29,825 nt of DNA. Origin: a virus. Under the pieces are notes generated by a model that was not told where the DNA came from, ran no database searches, and was given only the letters and a program-made list of their open reading frames with translations. Below, piece by piece: positions 1 through 6,028 of this stretch (its first letter is position 1; each line of letters starts with the position of its first letter). The translations under genes were made by a program, and so were the position numbers. The stretch is taken from the IMG/VR virus record IMGVR_UViG_3300035204_000738, positions 1 to 29,825 of that record; one strand, given 5' to 3'.

Positions 1-26
1 TATATTATTTATTTATAAACAAAGGA

Positions 27-281
27 ATGACACAGAATAAAGCGATAGCTTCTGTATTGGGATTAGGATTATTTAAGGAAGGGATAGATGCGTTAGTTCC
101 CTGGGAAACATATGGTAGATGGGGTGGTGATGGATTTTCCAAAAATGATATAGTGTATAATGTAATAGGTGTAGGTTCAGCTTACATCATAGATAGGTTG
201 TGGGAGAATAGTTATGAAAATGGGTCAGCGTATATTGAGATTTATCCTGGATACATTCGGTTTAATATATATTTCGATTGA
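27..281 (+). CDS. small hypothetical protein
   Basis: An 84-residue protein that I do not recognise. The ATG has an AAAGGA Shine-Dalgarno four bases upstream. Two mildly hydrophobic glycine-rich stretches (about residues 7-24 and 44-56) could associate with membrane, and the middle is rich in Trp and Gly. Its last 68 bases overlap the next gene in a different frame, a larger overlap than elsewhere in the window. Either the end of this frame or the exact start of the next is therefore less certain. A TTATTTATA sequence at 9-17 resembles the promoter-like motif found before other blocks here. Confidence 0.5.
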   Translation: MTQNKAIASVLGLGLFKEGIDALVPWETYGRWGGDGFSKNDIVYNVIGVGSAYIIDRLWENSYENGSAYIEIYPGYIRFNIYFD

Positions 282-546
282 AAGGTTCGTAGAATATCCT
301 GATGATGATGAAATATTAGGTGTAGATATTGATGGTGACTTACACAAAATGAGTCGCCAGCAGTTATGTAGATATATGGATGCCGTTCTACCAGAGAGCG
401 GTTTTTTTGATTTACAAAGTACATCTAAAATAAGATTAGGTTGTCAGCTATTAAGAAACTTTCATTTGATGAAAAAAGAATTACAAGTTAAGCGGGATGA
501 GATGGAGAAATCAAATGATGATATTAGGAGCGAAGCTCACGCTTGA
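214..546 (+). CDS. hypothetical protein with hydrophobic N-terminus and coiled-coil tail
   Basis: A 110-residue protein of unknown function. A GGGAG Shine-Dalgarno at 200-204 lies a good distance before the ATG. The first 25 residues are hydrophobic and could be a membrane anchor or uncleaved signal. The middle is acidic (DDDE near residue 30). The last 35 residues are charged, alternating Lys/Glu/Arg, and look helical or coiled coil. It overlaps the genes on both sides out of frame. Three overlapping small genes with membrane-like segments recall phage lysis or inner-membrane cassettes, but nothing in the sequence fixes that role. Confidence 0.55.
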   Translation: MKMGQRILRFILDTFGLIYISIERFVEYPDDDEILGVDIDGDLHKMSRQQLCRYMDAVLPESGFFDLQSTSKIRLGCQLLRNFHLMKKELQVKRDEMEKSNDDIRSEAHA

Positions 547-841
547 TGTCGTAGAAGTATTACTTATATTGATGTTAGCTGGTGGAGTTGCTTATTGGCA
601 CGACAAATCAAAACCAGTTGTTTATGATATAATTGGATATAATGGTCGGGACTCTATCCAAGTTAGGCAAAATCATATTCCAAAAGGAAATTATTTTTGC
701 CCAAAGTATTGTGATGTAGCTCACGCTCATATAGCCCACCCAGTTACTTGGAAATGTGATATGGATATATGTGATCATTATTTATATCATATCCCACCAG
801 ATAATATAAAACCACGAAAACCACATTTATATAAAAATTAA
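515..841 (+). CDS. small membrane-anchored Cys/His-rich protein
   Basis: The start is taken at the ATG at 515, which has GGAG eight bases upstream; an in-frame ATG at 497 is possible. One strong hydrophobic segment, ending GGVAYW, occupies roughly residues 8-28 and is followed by a short basic stretch. The C-terminal domain holds four cysteines in two pairs (FCPKYC and CDMDIC) with His in HAHIAH and DHYLYH. That pattern suggests a metal site or disulfides, depending on which side of the membrane it faces. I do not recognise the family. It ends just before a promoter-like region and is the last gene of the first group. Confidence 0.6.
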   Translation: MMILGAKLTLDVVEVLLILMLAGGVAYWHDKSKPVVYDIIGYNGRDSIQVRQNHIPKGNYFCPKYCDVAHAHIAHPVTWKCDMDICDHYLYHIPPDNIKPRKPHLYKN

Positions 842-854
842 ATAAAAATAGTTC

Positions 855-884
855 TTGGTATATATGTATATAATGTAGTATATT
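855..884 (+). promoter_or_regulatory. sigma70-like promoter before the metabolic operon
   Basis: TTGGTA at 855-860 and TATATT at 879-884 are separated by 18 bases, and the next gene starts 17 bases downstream. The same -10 (TATATT) with a TTG-type -35 at 17-18 bases occurs before the genes at 6981 and 8232. That recurrence supports use by the host housekeeping sigma factor early in infection. Confidence 0.5.
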
Positions 885-900
885 ATTATATGAGACAAAC

Positions 901-1317
901 ATGGCAAAGAAAAAGAAACAAGAATGGATAAGTTTTTACGAAAACGGAACTCGTTATATGTTGTGTAAACATTGTCAATCTGATTATGTTGAAGCAAGTG
1001 ATAACGCTGTTGCTGTTACCTGCGCGCGATGTACTGCTATTAAATGTTTACAACACACATCATTGGAAGACATGGTGCCATCATTAAAAAAGAAAACAAC
1101 AGGACGACCACCCGGTTGGCATTTTATGAATGAGTTTGTTGACAAAGATGGTAATGTGTTTCATAAAGGAAAAGAACAACCTGAATTAAAAGGTACTCTT
1201 AAACCTACTAAAGTGAAACCACCAAAGAAAAGAAAGAAATTAACAAAGGATGAAAAATTGTATAGAGATATAAACAAATGGAAAAAACGAAAAAAAGCCA
1301 GGAGGGCAAAAAAATGA
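901..1317 (+). CDS. zinc-ribbon protein with highly basic tail
   Basis: 138 residues. The N-terminal part has two Cys pairs (CKHC near residues 22-25 and CARC near 41-44) spaced as in a zinc ribbon. An AT-hook-like GRPPGW follows near residue 68. The last 40 residues are almost all Lys and Arg. This points to a nucleic-acid-binding protein, perhaps acting on transcription or DNA packing, but the family is not recognised. It follows a sigma70-like promoter. Its stop codon overlaps the next start as ATGA, so it heads an operon running through thioredoxin, deformylase and the IMPDH-like gene. Confidence 0.7.
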   Translation: MAKKKKQEWISFYENGTRYMLCKHCQSDYVEASDNAVAVTCARCTAIKCLQHTSLEDMVPSLKKKTTGRPPGWHFMNEFVDKDGNVFHKGKEQPELKGTLKPTKVKPPKKRKKLTKDEKLYRDINKWKKRKKARRAKK

Positions 1318-1544
1318 TTGATGATTTTATGAGTGTATTAGAAGATTATGCAGGTGTTAATTTACATAGTGAATCAGGTCGTAAATCAGTAGCACAAGCA
1401 CTTATTGATTATATGTGTGAACATCACATAGTAATGTACACAGACTTGGATGGTGCTATGAGTGATCCAAATATGATAGAGTTTATTAAAAATTGTGGAT
1501 GTAATGTAAATCAAACTGAATTACAACTTGAGCGGGGACTATAA
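1314..1544 (+). CDS. small hypothetical protein
   Basis: A 76-residue acidic protein of unknown function. The start is set by a strong AGGAGG Shine-Dalgarno at 1299-1304 and the ATGA overlap with the zinc-ribbon gene; a longer frame from 1278 lacks such a site. It appears globular and helical, with two Cys near the C-terminus (NCGCN). Translational coupling to both neighbours suggests it belongs to the same operon as the thioredoxin gene. Confidence 0.7.
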   Translation: MIDDFMSVLEDYAGVNLHSESGRKSVAQALIDYMCEHHIVMYTDLDGAMSDPNMIEFIKNCGCNVNQTELQLERGL

Positions 1545-1547
1545 AGA

Positions 1548-2000
1548 ATGATAGATAAACTAACCACAGAAGAATTTAAGAAAACTATTTACGATATAGA
1601 TAATACAGAAAATGCAGATGAATTAAAATTTTTAGGTAATAAACCAACACTTATAGATTTCTATGCTGATTGGTGTGGACCTTGTAAGATGTTAGAACCA
1701 ATACTTGAAGAACTTGCGGAAGAATATGAAGATAAAATAAATATCTTTAAGGTTGATGTTGAAAAAGAAATGCAATTAGCAGTTACATTTGGAGCAATGA
1801 GTCTTCCAACTTTATTATTCATACCAGAAAGTGATAGACCAACACTAAGTCCCGGAGCTCCAGGAAAACAATTATTAGTAGAAATGATAGAACAAAAATT
1901 ATTAGATAATAAAAAAAACACTGCAACCGATGAACGACTTGATACTGCAGTTAAAACATTTAATTCACTAATGGATAAAATAAAAGAGGTATTAAAATGA
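1548..2000 (+). CDS. trxA: thioredoxin
   Basis: A thioredoxin-fold protein with the classical active site WCGPC at residues 42-46 and the cis-proline loop SLPT at 85-88, both in the usual spacing. Thioredoxins reduce protein disulfides in the cytoplasm and supply electrons to ribonucleotide reductase, a common reason for phages to carry one. At 150 residues it is about 40 longer than a typical thioredoxin. The extra length is a C-terminal helical tail after residue 110, rich in Lys, Asp and Thr. Its stop overlaps the deformylase start (ATGA). The extension could tether it to a partner; that is inference. Confidence 0.92.
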   Translation: MIDKLTTEEFKKTIYDIDNTENADELKFLGNKPTLIDFYADWCGPCKMLEPILEELAEEYEDKINIFKVDVEKEMQLAVTFGAMSLPTLLFIPESDRPTLSPGAPGKQLLVEMIEQKLLDNKKNTATDERLDTAVKTFNSLMDKIKEVLK

Positions 2001-2575
2001 TCATTACAGAAATGACTAAGTTACAGAAACTATGTGAAGAAGTTAAAACCATCAAAGAAGGTGAGGAGATTGGTGCTCAGCTTCTTAAAGAATTAACCGA
2101 AAGTCAAAATGGAATTGGATTGGCAGCAAACCAAATCGGTATTAACAAAAGAGTTTGTGTTGTCAATGTCAAAGAACCACTTGTTCTAATCAATCCACGA
2201 ATAACAGAAACATCAGAAGAAAAGTTTATCTTTCCAGAAGGTTGTTTATCATTTCCAGGACAACATATTAGAACAGAAAGATTTACTGAAATAACAATTG
2301 AAGCAGATAATCACGAAGGTAAATTATCTTTCTCTGCTGATAGTGAAGATGTAAATGATGCCTTTGAGTGTGCTTGTGTTCAACACGAGATTGATCATTT
2401 AGATGGTGTTACAATGTTTGATAGAGAGTGGAAACAACAACCTATTAGAGTTGAAAAGAAGTTTGGTCGTAATGAAAAAGTTACAATCACAGATGGTAAA
2501 GAAACCAAAGAACTTAAATGGAAGAAAGCCGAACCTCTTGTAGAGAGTGGTGATTGGGAGATGGCTACTGTTTAA
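1997..2575 (+). CDS. def: peptide deformylase
   Basis: Removes the formyl group from the N-terminal Met of new proteins. All three family motifs are present: GIGLAANQ at residues 39-46, EGCLS at 81-85 with the metal-ligand Cys83, and HEIDH at 130-134 with ligands His130 and His134 and catalytic Glu131. Length 192 residues. The C-terminal 45 residues after the metal site are charged and differ from short phage deformylases. The gene is coupled to thioredoxin upstream and to the IMPDH-like gene downstream (TAATG overlap). A phage deformylase is known in several marine phages. Here it lies within 2.7 kb of an initiator-like tRNA and a tmRNA. Confidence 0.95.
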   Translation: MIITEMTKLQKLCEEVKTIKEGEEIGAQLLKELTESQNGIGLAANQIGINKRVCVVNVKEPLVLINPRITETSEEKFIFPEGCLSFPGQHIRTERFTEITIEADNHEGKLSFSADSEDVNDAFECACVQHEIDHLDGVTMFDREWKQQPIRVEKKFGRNEKVTITDGKETKELKWKKAEPLVESGDWEMATV

Positions 2576-3588
2576 TGAAAGAATATCTTACCTATGATGA
2601 TGTTCAGATAGTTCCAAAACTTTCTGATATTAAACACCGTTCAAATTGTAGTATATCCACCAGAGTAACAAAAAATTGGGAATTAAACATACCCATTGTA
2701 TCCTCGCCTATGGATACAGTTACAGAATTTACTATGGCTCAAGAGATGAATGAGTTGGGTGGATTAGGTATCATTCATAGATTTATGGGAATACACGAAC
2801 AGGCAGACCATGTAGGTAGAGTTACATTAGGACCACCATCCGCTGCTATTGGTGTTACTGGAGATTTTGTAGAACGAGCCCAAGAGTTAGTTAATAGTGG
2901 TTGTAAAATATTATGTATGGATGTAGCTCATGGACATCACAAATTAGTTAAAGAAGCAATTAGGAGAATAAAAAATGAAGTTATGGGAAAAGTTGACCTC
3001 TTGGTTGGAAACATTTCAACTGGAGAGAGTGCAAGAGACCTTTGTGAATGGGGAGCAGATGGTCTTAGGATTGGTATCGGCGGTGGTAGCCTTTGTAGTA
3101 CTCGTATTCAAACTGGTGTGGGAGTACCTATGGTTAGTTCCATTCTTTCTTGTGTTGCTGTTGCAGATGAGTATGATGTTCCTTGTATGGCTGATGGTGG
3201 GATTAGGAGCAGCGGTGATGTATGTAAAGGACTTGGCGCCGGTGCGGACACGGTAATGTTGGGTTCACTATTAAGTGGAACTAAAGAAACACCGGGTGTT
3301 ATAACCAAACAAGGTCAATGGCCAAATGAAGTATTACAGAAGAAGTATAGGGGTAGTGCATCAGTTGAGTCTAAAATGGATAGAGGAGAAAATAAAAATG
3401 TGGAAGGATATTCTACAACAATACCGTATAAAGGCAAGGTTAAAAGAATTGTTCAAGATATTATTAGTGGTCTTAGGTCTTCTATGTCTTATGTGGGTGC
3501 AAATAACATTGAAGAATATCAGTCAAAATGTGAATTTGTTAAAGTAACCAACGCCGGGATAATTGAAGCTAAGCCCCATCTTTTATAG
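2575..3588 (+). CDS. guaB: IMP dehydrogenase/GMP reductase family enzyme, no CBS domains
   Basis: A TIM-barrel purine nucleotide enzyme. The start at 2575 overlaps the deformylase stop as TAATG. Visible features are TYDDVQIVP at the N-terminus, SSPMDTVTE (43-51), the catalytic-cysteine loop GGGSLCST with Cys174, the phosphate loop DGGI and GAGADTVMLG (221-230). The YRG at 258-260 and the C-terminal EFVKVTNAG are more like IMP dehydrogenase than GMP reductase. At 337 residues it lacks the CBS pair that normally interrupts the barrel near residue 85, so allosteric purine control is probably lost. IMP dehydrogenase makes XMP, the step that commits IMP to GTP. GTP is the substrate of FolE encoded at 9779, so it may feed the 7-deazaguanine pathway as well as replication. 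The choice between the two activities is not settled by motif reading. Confidence 0.9.
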   Translation: MKEYLTYDDVQIVPKLSDIKHRSNCSISTRVTKNWELNIPIVSSPMDTVTEFTMAQEMNELGGLGIIHRFMGIHEQADHVGRVTLGPPSAAIGVTGDFVERAQELVNSGCKILCMDVAHGHHKLVKEAIRRIKNEVMGKVDLLVGNISTGESARDLCEWGADGLRIGIGGGSLCSTRIQTGVGVPMVSSILSCVAVADEYDVPCMADGGIRSSGDVCKGLGAGADTVMLGSLLSGTKETPGVITKQGQWPNEVLQKKYRGSASVESKMDRGENKNVEGYSTTIPYKGKVKRIVQDIISGLRSSMSYVGANNIEEYQSKCEFVKVTNAGIIEAKPHLL

Positions 3589-3596
3589 ATTTCCTT

Positions 3597-3605
3597 ATAT
3601 TTATA
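3597..3605 (+). promoter_or_regulatory. ATATTTATA motif, candidate late promoter
   Basis: ATATTTATA, preceded by TTCCTT, lies 22 bases before the start codon at 3628 with an AGGAG between them. The same nine bases recur in intergenic positions 4204, 4683, 5984 and 14203, each on the + strand before a new block. T4 late promoters have only a -10-type octamer (TATAAATA) read by gp55, and this phage encodes a gp55-like sigma factor. Confidence 0.5.
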
Positions 3606-3627
3606 TATAGATTAGGAGATAAAATAT

Positions 3628-3996
3628 ATGTCAGAACAAAAAATAACAATAAAAGAGTTAATTCAAGATATTGATTTTAGATTATCACATCTTGAAGATA
3701 TAACTGCAGATAACAGAAAAGTTATGATTAAACTTGTGGAGCAAGGAAATACAATAGTTAAATTTCTAAAACAGTTTGAGGTTCAGGATGTTACAGAAAG
3801 TGAATTGGGATTGCCAGAGTTACCATTTTCATCAGAAAATGATGATGTGGATGAAGAAGAACGAGTGGGTAGAATACAATCCATTAAAGAAGCAATAGAT
3901 GACTATATGGATAAGCATGACCAATTAAAAGAATTTGAGAAAGAATTAAAAAAGAATAAAGATAAATTAACACCGGGACAGATGGGTGAAAGTTAA
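3628..3996 (+). CDS. hypothetical coiled-coil protein
   Basis: 122 residues, acidic, with a predicted helical N-terminal half (regular leucine/isoleucine spacing) and a second charged helix at the C-terminus (about residues 88-115). An acidic linker (ENDDVDEEE) joins them. No enzyme motif is visible and I do not recognise it. It has a good Shine-Dalgarno (AGGAG at 3614-3618) and follows an ATATTTATA motif, so it is probably expressed late. It overlaps the next gene by 11 bases. Confidence 0.7.
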   Translation: MSEQKITIKELIQDIDFRLSHLEDITADNRKVMIKLVEQGNTIVKFLKQFEVQDVTESELGLPELPFSSENDDVDEEERVGRIQSIKEAIDDYMDKHDQLKEFEKELKKNKDKLTPGQMGES

Positions 3997-4171
3997 ATAC
4001 TTCATTATATTATTTATTTTTGGGAACATTTTATTAGCTGATGAATATAATAATAATTCAGTTAAACAGGTTACAATACAATCACAAACAGAAGAAGATG
4101 AAAATCTTTACCGAAGTAGAAAAGGAAAGAAAGGTAAAAAACGCCGAAGAGGTGGTAACGGATTAAGATAA
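3986..4171 (+). CDS. tiny secreted basic peptide
   Basis: A 61-residue product from a GTG start that overlaps the upstream gene. Residues 1-18 form a classic signal peptide: Lys near the N-terminus, a hydrophobic core, then LLA before DEYN. The mature part is about 43 residues, with an acidic middle and a C-terminal cluster of Lys, Arg and Gly (RKGKKGKKRRRGG). Secretion of a cationic peptide could mean membrane or envelope action, but there is no direct evidence. The weak Shine-Dalgarno and short length lower confidence that it is translated. Confidence 0.55.
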   Translation: MKVKYFIILFIFGNILLADEYNNNSVKQVTIQSQTEEDENLYRSRKGKKGKKRRRGGNGLR

Positions 4172-4203
4172 AAAAAGCTTGTTTCGTATTACTTAATATA
4201 CTT

Positions 4204-4212
4204 ATATTTATA
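4204..4212 (+). promoter_or_regulatory. ATATTTATA motif before the tmRNA
   Basis: ATATTTATA ends 12 bases before the first base of the tmRNA. The position fits a -10 element giving a transcript that starts at or just before the mature RNA. It is the closest such spacing in the window and gives the motif its best independent support. Confidence 0.5.
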
Positions 4213-4223
4213 CTTAATCAATT

Positions 4224-4565
4224 GGGGATGAACTAGTTTCGATTGGTGTTTTTTGATATAGAGGTGCAAGTAGATTGATTTACTTTATAAATCAAAGTCA
4301 GATAATAACTGGCAACTATAATACACAAGTAGCCTACGCATAGGCTTCCGTTACCTTATTGATTCTAATAGATAAGAAGTAGCGTTATCCCGGATTAGAA
4401 AGAACCTGAATAAACAGTAAATTCCTGTTGGTTATCACAACTACGATAGGTTAAATCAGAACAGTTGGATTGACTTTGTTAGTAAGAAAGAAACTAACTA
4501 AACTTGTGAATGACTTTTATATTAAGGATGTCAAGACGTGGGGGCAGTACCCACCATCTCCACCA
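4224..4565 (+). ncRNA. ssrA: transfer-messenger RNA (tmRNA), one-piece form
   Basis: A 342-base tmRNA that rescues stalled ribosomes by trans-translation. The 5' GGGGATG (4224-4230) pairs with CATCTCC (4555-4561), giving a 7-bp acceptor stem with the G3-U70 wobble that AlaRS reads; A73 and an encoded CCA end at 4565. The conserved AGGTGCA follows the 5' tRNA-like part. The best tag frame starts at 4311 (GGC) and ends at TAG 4341-4343, reading GNYNTQVAYA. The stop lies in the perfect hairpin AGCCTA-CGCA-TAGGCT, as usual for tmRNA. The T-stem GTGGG/CCCAC is intact, but its loop reads GGCAGTA instead of the normal TTCGANT type. The tag end (AYA) also differs from the common ALAA. No smpB is seen in the window, so host SmpB would be needed. 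Confidence 0.93.
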
Positions 4566-4567
4566 AT

Positions 4568-4642
4568 TGCGGGTGAGTGAAACGGATAATCAGCGCTGGG
4601 TTCATATCCCGGAGATAATGGGTTCGACTCCCATACCCGCTA
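4568..4642 (+). tRNA. tRNA-Met(CAU), initiator-like
   Basis: It begins two bases after the tmRNA CCA. The anticodon arm CTGGG-TTCATAT-CCCGG carries CAU. The T-arm ATGGG-TTCGACT-CCCAT has a canonical loop, and the variable loop is five bases. Acceptor bases 2-7 (GCGGGT) pair with ACCCGC, leaving a U1-U72 mismatch. The unpaired 1-72 position and three consecutive G-C pairs above the anticodon loop are hallmarks of bacterial initiator tRNA. The D-arm is irregular: GTGA pairs with TCA plus C only if one G bulges, and position 8 is G rather than U. CCA is not encoded. It could instead be an Ile-type CAU tRNA or a degraded gene. Confidence 0.75.
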
Positions 4643-4682
4643 CAAAACTTAAAAAAAATACTATGTTTTTGTGATATATATC

Positions 4683-4691
4683 ATATTTATA
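4683..4691 (+). promoter_or_regulatory. ATATTTATA motif before the outer-membrane protein cassette
   Basis: ATATTTATA about 180 bases before the start codon at 4873. If used as a promoter it gives a long leader containing the hairpin region at 4725-4824. Confidence 0.45.
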
Positions 4692-4724
4692 CATAGTAAA
4701 TAAGTTACATAGTTATTATATGCG

Positions 4725-4824
4725 ATTCTTAAAAGCACATATCAAAAGAGGCATCTAGTCTCGATAGGTTAATCCGGTTAATACATATTATGTTATTAGA
4801 TGGTAATTTTTTGCCTTTAAGAAT
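4725..4824 (+). ncRNA. possible structured leader RNA or cis-regulatory element
   Basis: ATTCTTAAA (4725-4733) is perfectly complementary to TTTAAGAAT (4816-4824) across a 100-base interval. Inside it CATCTA (4752-4757) pairs with TAGATG (4797-4802). The apical part repeats GGTTAAT twice (GGTTAATCCGGTTAAT). Nested stems in a non-coding leader of a single gene suggest a regulatory RNA, an mRNA stabiliser or a small RNA. It does not match a riboswitch I know. The surrounding DNA is AT-rich, so chance pairing is possible. Confidence 0.4.
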
Positions 4825-4872
4825 TTTACATATAATAAAAAACAGTAAATCGTTAAATAACGGAGGAAACGA

Positions 4873-5640
4873 ATGAAGAATAGTATAAGAAACTTAATCA
4901 TAACCTTTGCTTTTGTGGCAGGTATTTTTGGTATCACACAAGCGCAAGTAAGCGGTGAGTATTCAACAGATGTTACATTTGGTGAAACTACTACATTTTC
5001 CAGTCCTTATACTGGAATTATACTTGAAGGTGATGGTTGGGAATTAAGTACAAATCTATCAGATGGTAATGTAAATGTTGAAGAAGCCAAATATAATTGG
5101 GTAATTTCAGATGCAATTACAGCAACATTTGGTAGTCAGGCAGAACCATATGGAGTTGCTTGGGGGTCACACAGACCATCAGGTACTGCATGGGCATCTG
5201 CTCCACGAGAACATTCAGTAAGTACAGGTGTTGGTGTTTCAACAGCTGCTTTTGGTGTTGGAGCAAGTGCTTTTTATGGTGATGATTCATATTGGGCAGC
5301 AAGAGCTTCCTATGATGTATCAGCGTTTGGGATAAATTCTACAATAGGATTATCTGTAAACAGTAACGATGCTCAACTAATTGATGTTTCTAAAAGTGGT
5401 GCCGTATTAGGTATTCCTTTTAATTCATCTTTTGAATACGACTTAGCAAATGACGGAGCTTATTGGCTTCGCAGTGATTGGTCTCCAGATTTTGCAAAAG
5501 GCGCTTCTGCACTTGTTGGATATAATTCCGATGGTGAAGTGTCATATGGAGTTGGGTATAAATGTTCTGATAACTTAAAGCTTTCGTCTGAACTTTCAGG
5601 TGATGGTGATACAGTTATTAGATTCAGTTATTCATTCTAA
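4873..5640 (+). CDS. secreted outer-membrane beta-barrel (porin-like) protein
   Basis: 255 residues with a clear signal peptide, cleavage predicted after ITQA at residue 24. The mature chain has many short alternating polar/hydrophobic strands rich in Gly, Ser, Ala and aromatics, and ends in RFSYSF. A C-terminal aromatic on an alternating final strand is the recognition signal for outer-membrane insertion by the BAM complex. A strong GGAGG Shine-Dalgarno precedes the ATG. The gene lies between an ATATTTATA motif with a structured leader and a terminator, shared only with a small hydrophobic protein. A phage-made outer-membrane protein would change the surface of the infected cell, for instance blocking superinfection or altering uptake. 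The exact family is not recognised. Confidence 0.8.
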   Translation: MKNSIRNLIITFAFVAGIFGITQAQVSGEYSTDVTFGETTTFSSPYTGIILEGDGWELSTNLSDGNVNVEEAKYNWVISDAITATFGSQAEPYGVAWGSHRPSGTAWASAPREHSVSTGVGVSTAAFGVGASAFYGDDSYWAARASYDVSAFGINSTIGLSVNSNDAQLIDVSKSGAVLGIPFNSSFEYDLANDGAYWLRSDWSPDFAKGASALVGYNSDGEVSYGVGYKCSDNLKLSSELSGDGDTVIRFSYSF

Positions 5641-5667
5641 TAAACACTTAACTATAGGAGATAGAAA

Positions 5668-5898
5668 ATGAATACAAAAGCAGCTTTTGCTACAGTAGGT
5701 GAATGGGTGAGTGGTTTAACTAATATGTTCGCAGGCTTTGTTGGTCTGGGTGTATTGGCTGAACTTATACTTGGAAGCCCACTATTCGGCGTATCAGTTG
5801 TTGGAAACCTTGTTGCGTTAGTTTCGCAATTCGGTGACAATGGATTCGCAGGATTAGTTGCGTTGCTTATTCTTGTTGGTTTATACAACAATAAATAA
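5668..5898 (+). CDS. small hydrophobic membrane protein
   Basis: 76 residues, almost entirely hydrophobic and Gly/Val/Leu-rich, with two or three potential membrane segments (about 17-36, 40-54 and 59-72) and a short charged end (YNNK). The Shine-Dalgarno is AGGAG at 5656-5660. It sits between the outer-membrane protein and a terminator, so the two are probably cotranscribed. It could be a holin-like or bacteriocin-like pore-former or a small inner-membrane partner; the sequence does not decide. Family not recognised. Confidence 0.7.
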   Translation: MNTKAAFATVGEWVSGLTNMFAGFVGLGVLAELILGSPLFGVSVVGNLVALVSQFGDNGFAGLVALLILVGLYNNK

Positions 5899-5923
5899 GT
5901 GATGTGAATCACATATAATATAA

Positions 5924-5958
5924 ATGGGGTTGGTATTTTTAATATCAGCCCCATTTTT
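5924..5958 (+). terminator. rho-independent terminator
   Basis: ATGGGGTTGGTATT (5924-5937) pairs with AATATCAGCCCCAT (5941-5954), 14 base pairs including G-U wobbles, around a three-base loop, followed directly by a T-run. It closes the outer-membrane protein cassette. Confidence 0.88.
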
Positions 5959-5983
5959 AATGAATGAAACCTGAATATATATG

Positions 5984-5992
5984 ATATTTATA
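5984..5992 (+). promoter_or_regulatory. ATATTTATA motif before phoH
   Basis: ATATTTATA preceded by G, 36 bases before the phoH start and 26 bases after the terminator T-run. Placed between a terminator and the next gene, it is a natural position for a promoter. Confidence 0.5.
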
Positions 5993-6028
5993 ATAAACAA
6001 TATCAAATAAATTGGGAGTTATTAAACT

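Noticed and set aside
2575-3588. GMP reductase as the name for the purine enzyme
   Set aside because: The YRG after the barrel loop and the EFVKVTNAG end fit IMP dehydrogenase better. Because the TGVGVP string occurs in both groups, the call is left as IMPDH-like.
4224-4642. One long tmRNA ending at the TTCGACT arm
   Set aside because: The acceptor partner of GGGGATG is CATCTCC at 4555-4561 with CCA at 4565. The TTCGACT arm belongs to a separate tRNA with its own acceptor and anticodon arms.
5899-5914. CRP-like operator GTGATGTGAATCAC
   Set aside because: The half-sites are one base apart rather than six, and it lies between a stop codon and a terminator, so it is at most a small hairpin.
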